Source of the DNA: Symplocastrum torsivum CPER-KK1
Lineage (GTDB): Bacteria; Cyanobacteriota; Cyanobacteriia; Cyanobacteriales; Coleofasciculaceae
Direction: 5' to 3'
DNA length: 64,000 nucleotides
NCBI GenBank assembly: GCA_019358875.1
Contig: JAHHIF010000037.1
Span: forward strand, 1 to 64,000
Below the pieces are notes generated by a model, which worked only from the letters and a program-made list of their open reading frames with translations, was not told where the DNA came from and did no database searches. The position numbers and the translations under genes are program-made. Positions 63,008 to 64,000 of this stretch are shown here, piece after piece (position 1 is the stretch's first letter; the number at the start of each line of letters is the position of its first letter).

Positions 63008-63847
63008 CTAAGTATTTTCACGACTTGTAACGGCTTGGTTGAGTAAAACTAAAGCCATACTAGCCAGCAAAACTAACGTTGCTGCCGCCGCAATCTCCGG
63101 TGTGATATCTGTTCGCAACCTTGCCCAAATTTCCATTGGCAGGGTATTTTCGCGTCCTGTCAGGAAGATAGTAACAATAACCTCATCAAACGAAAGCGTA
63201 AACGCTAACAAAGCTCCAGATATCACGGCACTACGAATATAAGGGAAGATAATATCCAAAAATACTTGCTTTGGTTTTGCCCCTAAATCATAAGCCGCTT
63301 CTTCCAGCATTCGCGGAAACTGAGTTAAACGGGCAAGAATTGGCCCCATCGCCACGGGCAAACCAAAAACTAGATGTCCGAGAATCACAGTTATCAAGGA
63401 CAGTTCTAGCCCAAGATTAGAAAAGTAGGCAAGCATTGCGACTCCCGTCACTATCCCTGGCAATAAAATGGGTAAAGTGATAGCAATCCGAAAAGCACTT
63501 TTTCCAAAAAATTGATAGCGATAGATGGCAAAAGCGGCTAGTAATCCCATCAGCGTTGCCAAAACTGTTGCTACTGCTGCAACTTGTAGAGAATTAATTA
63601 ATGCTTCCCTAAGTGAGGCATCACCAAAAGCAGTACTGTACCAGTTGAATGTCAAACCTTTGATAGGCAAAGACAAGATTTTTGAGTTGTTGAAACTTAG
63701 CAAAATAAGGACAACAATGGGCAAGTAGAGAAAAATATAAACTCCGATTGTCCAAGAAGCTAGTAATAATGGCTTTTGTGTAGTTTGTCTCTGCTGTAAG
63801 GGTTCAGCAAGTGTTGTCTCGACTTGACTATTTAATTCACTTGTCAT
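63008..63847 (-). CDS. Polyamine-type ABC transporter permease (second PotC)
   Basis: A 279-aa permease from ATG 63847 (MTSELNSQVETTL); the longer open frame to 63979 reads through the end of the upstream permease gene in another frame. Six helices; the first is IGVYIFLYLPIVVLILLSFN, as in PotC. The EAA loop is LEEAAYDLGAKPKQVFLDIIFPYIRSAV. It is paralogous to the protein at 40640. It follows the truncated PotB-like gene by 35 bases. Confidence 0.9.
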   Translation of the reverse strand: MTSELNSQVETTLAEPLQQRQTTQKPLLLASWTIGVYIFLYLPIVVLILLSFNNSKILSLPIKGLTFNWYSTAFGDASLREALINSLQVAAVATVLATLMGLLAAFAIYRYQFFGKSAFRIAITLPILLPGIVTGVAMLAYFSNLGLELSLITVILGHLVFGLPVAMGPILARLTQFPRMLEEAAYDLGAKPKQVFLDIIFPYIRSAVISGALLAFTLSFDEVIVTIFLTGRENTLPMEIWARLRTDITPEIAAAATLVLLASMALVLLNQAVTSRENT

Positions 63848-63882
63848 TTGAGAAGGTTTTAATATACATATAATCCAAAACC

Positions 63883-64000
63883 CTAAAAGTTGTCCAAAGC
63901 ACCCCGCCTCAAAACTAATGCTAGTGCTGAGAAAACCATGATGATTACAAATAATGTAAAGGCAGCACCCAGCGGCCAATTATAAGCAACACCAAACTGA
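63883..64000 (-). CDS. Polyamine-type ABC transporter permease (second PotB), C-terminal end
   Basis: The minus strand from 63999 to 63886 encodes 38 residues, AYNWPLGAAFTLFVIIMVFS and then ALALVLRRGALDNF, ending in TAG at 63885-63883. This is the last membrane helix and tail of a PotB/PotH-type permease. The rest lies outside the window. It is directly upstream of the PotC-like gene, as expected. Confidence 0.8.
   Translation of the reverse strand, partial: QFGVAYNWPLGAAFTLFVIIMVFSALALVLRRGALDNF

Overview
The window is a chromosomal segment of a filamentous cyanobacterium. The evidence is the photosystem and plastid-type genes (psbX, ycf3, ycf66, an Hli protein), a cyAbrB regulator, hetR (almost confined to filamentous cyanobacteria), many copies of the HIP1 octamer GCGATCGC, and dispersed repeats typical of large cyanobacterial genomes. 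No phage, plasmid core or complete insertion sequence is visible. Nothing here shows whether the organism makes heterocysts.

Layout. 1-130 is the 3' end of a 5S rRNA gene and its terminator, so an rRNA operon lies to the left. 0.2-7.2 kb carries aroA, an MFS transporter, a YqjG-type glutathione transferase, gatC and ycf3. 7.5-9.5 kb is a two-gene ATPase plus HNH nuclease module resembling the Septu (PtuA/PtuB) defence system. 9.6-13.8 kb holds purL and purF; between them is a roughly 196-nt rod-like inverted structure that looks like 6S RNA. 14-20.3 kb holds a chorismate lyase, a DUF4351 remnant, tRNA-Leu(GAG), accC, a YggT protein, psbX (39 aa), ycf66 and three tandem TolB-like lipoproteins. 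20.6-30.8 kb holds a trypsin-like protease with PPC domains, Hli, sdhB, cyAbrB, a CPBP protease, an EamA transporter, a sigma-like protein, a TPR protein and a DUF92/VTE6-like protein.

30.8-32.6 kb is the most interesting stretch. hetR is preceded, on the same strand, by two tandem genes for peptides of the PatS/PatX type that inhibit HetR. One is a 30-codon gene ending exactly in HRGSGR-stop. The other is a 73-aa gene with a hydrophobic N-terminus and the variant HPGSGRK. Both have a similar inverted repeat 10-11 nt before the ATG, so the region looks duplicated. A third short RGSG-coding match lies between the second gene and hetR. HetR keeps the residues known to bind the peptide.

32.7-49.4 kb holds metabolic and envelope genes, a Tat-exported spermidine/putrescine ABC transporter (potA, potD, potB, potC, with a Uma2 gene on the opposite strand), PBP2 and a response regulator-GGDEF protein. 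49.4-50.6 kb is a partly decayed KGK-domain/HNH tandem array. 50.8-58.9 kb holds a dynamin-like GTPase, a CopM-like DUF305 protein, a predicted outer-membrane beta-barrel protein, a long gap with an orphan terminator, and sulfite reductase with a ribbon-helix-helix-like tail. 59-64 kb is a second polyamine locus: transporter genes, a GNAT acetyltransferase and a gamma-aminobutyraldehyde dehydrogenase-like enzyme, suggesting coupled uptake and catabolism. It runs off the right edge.
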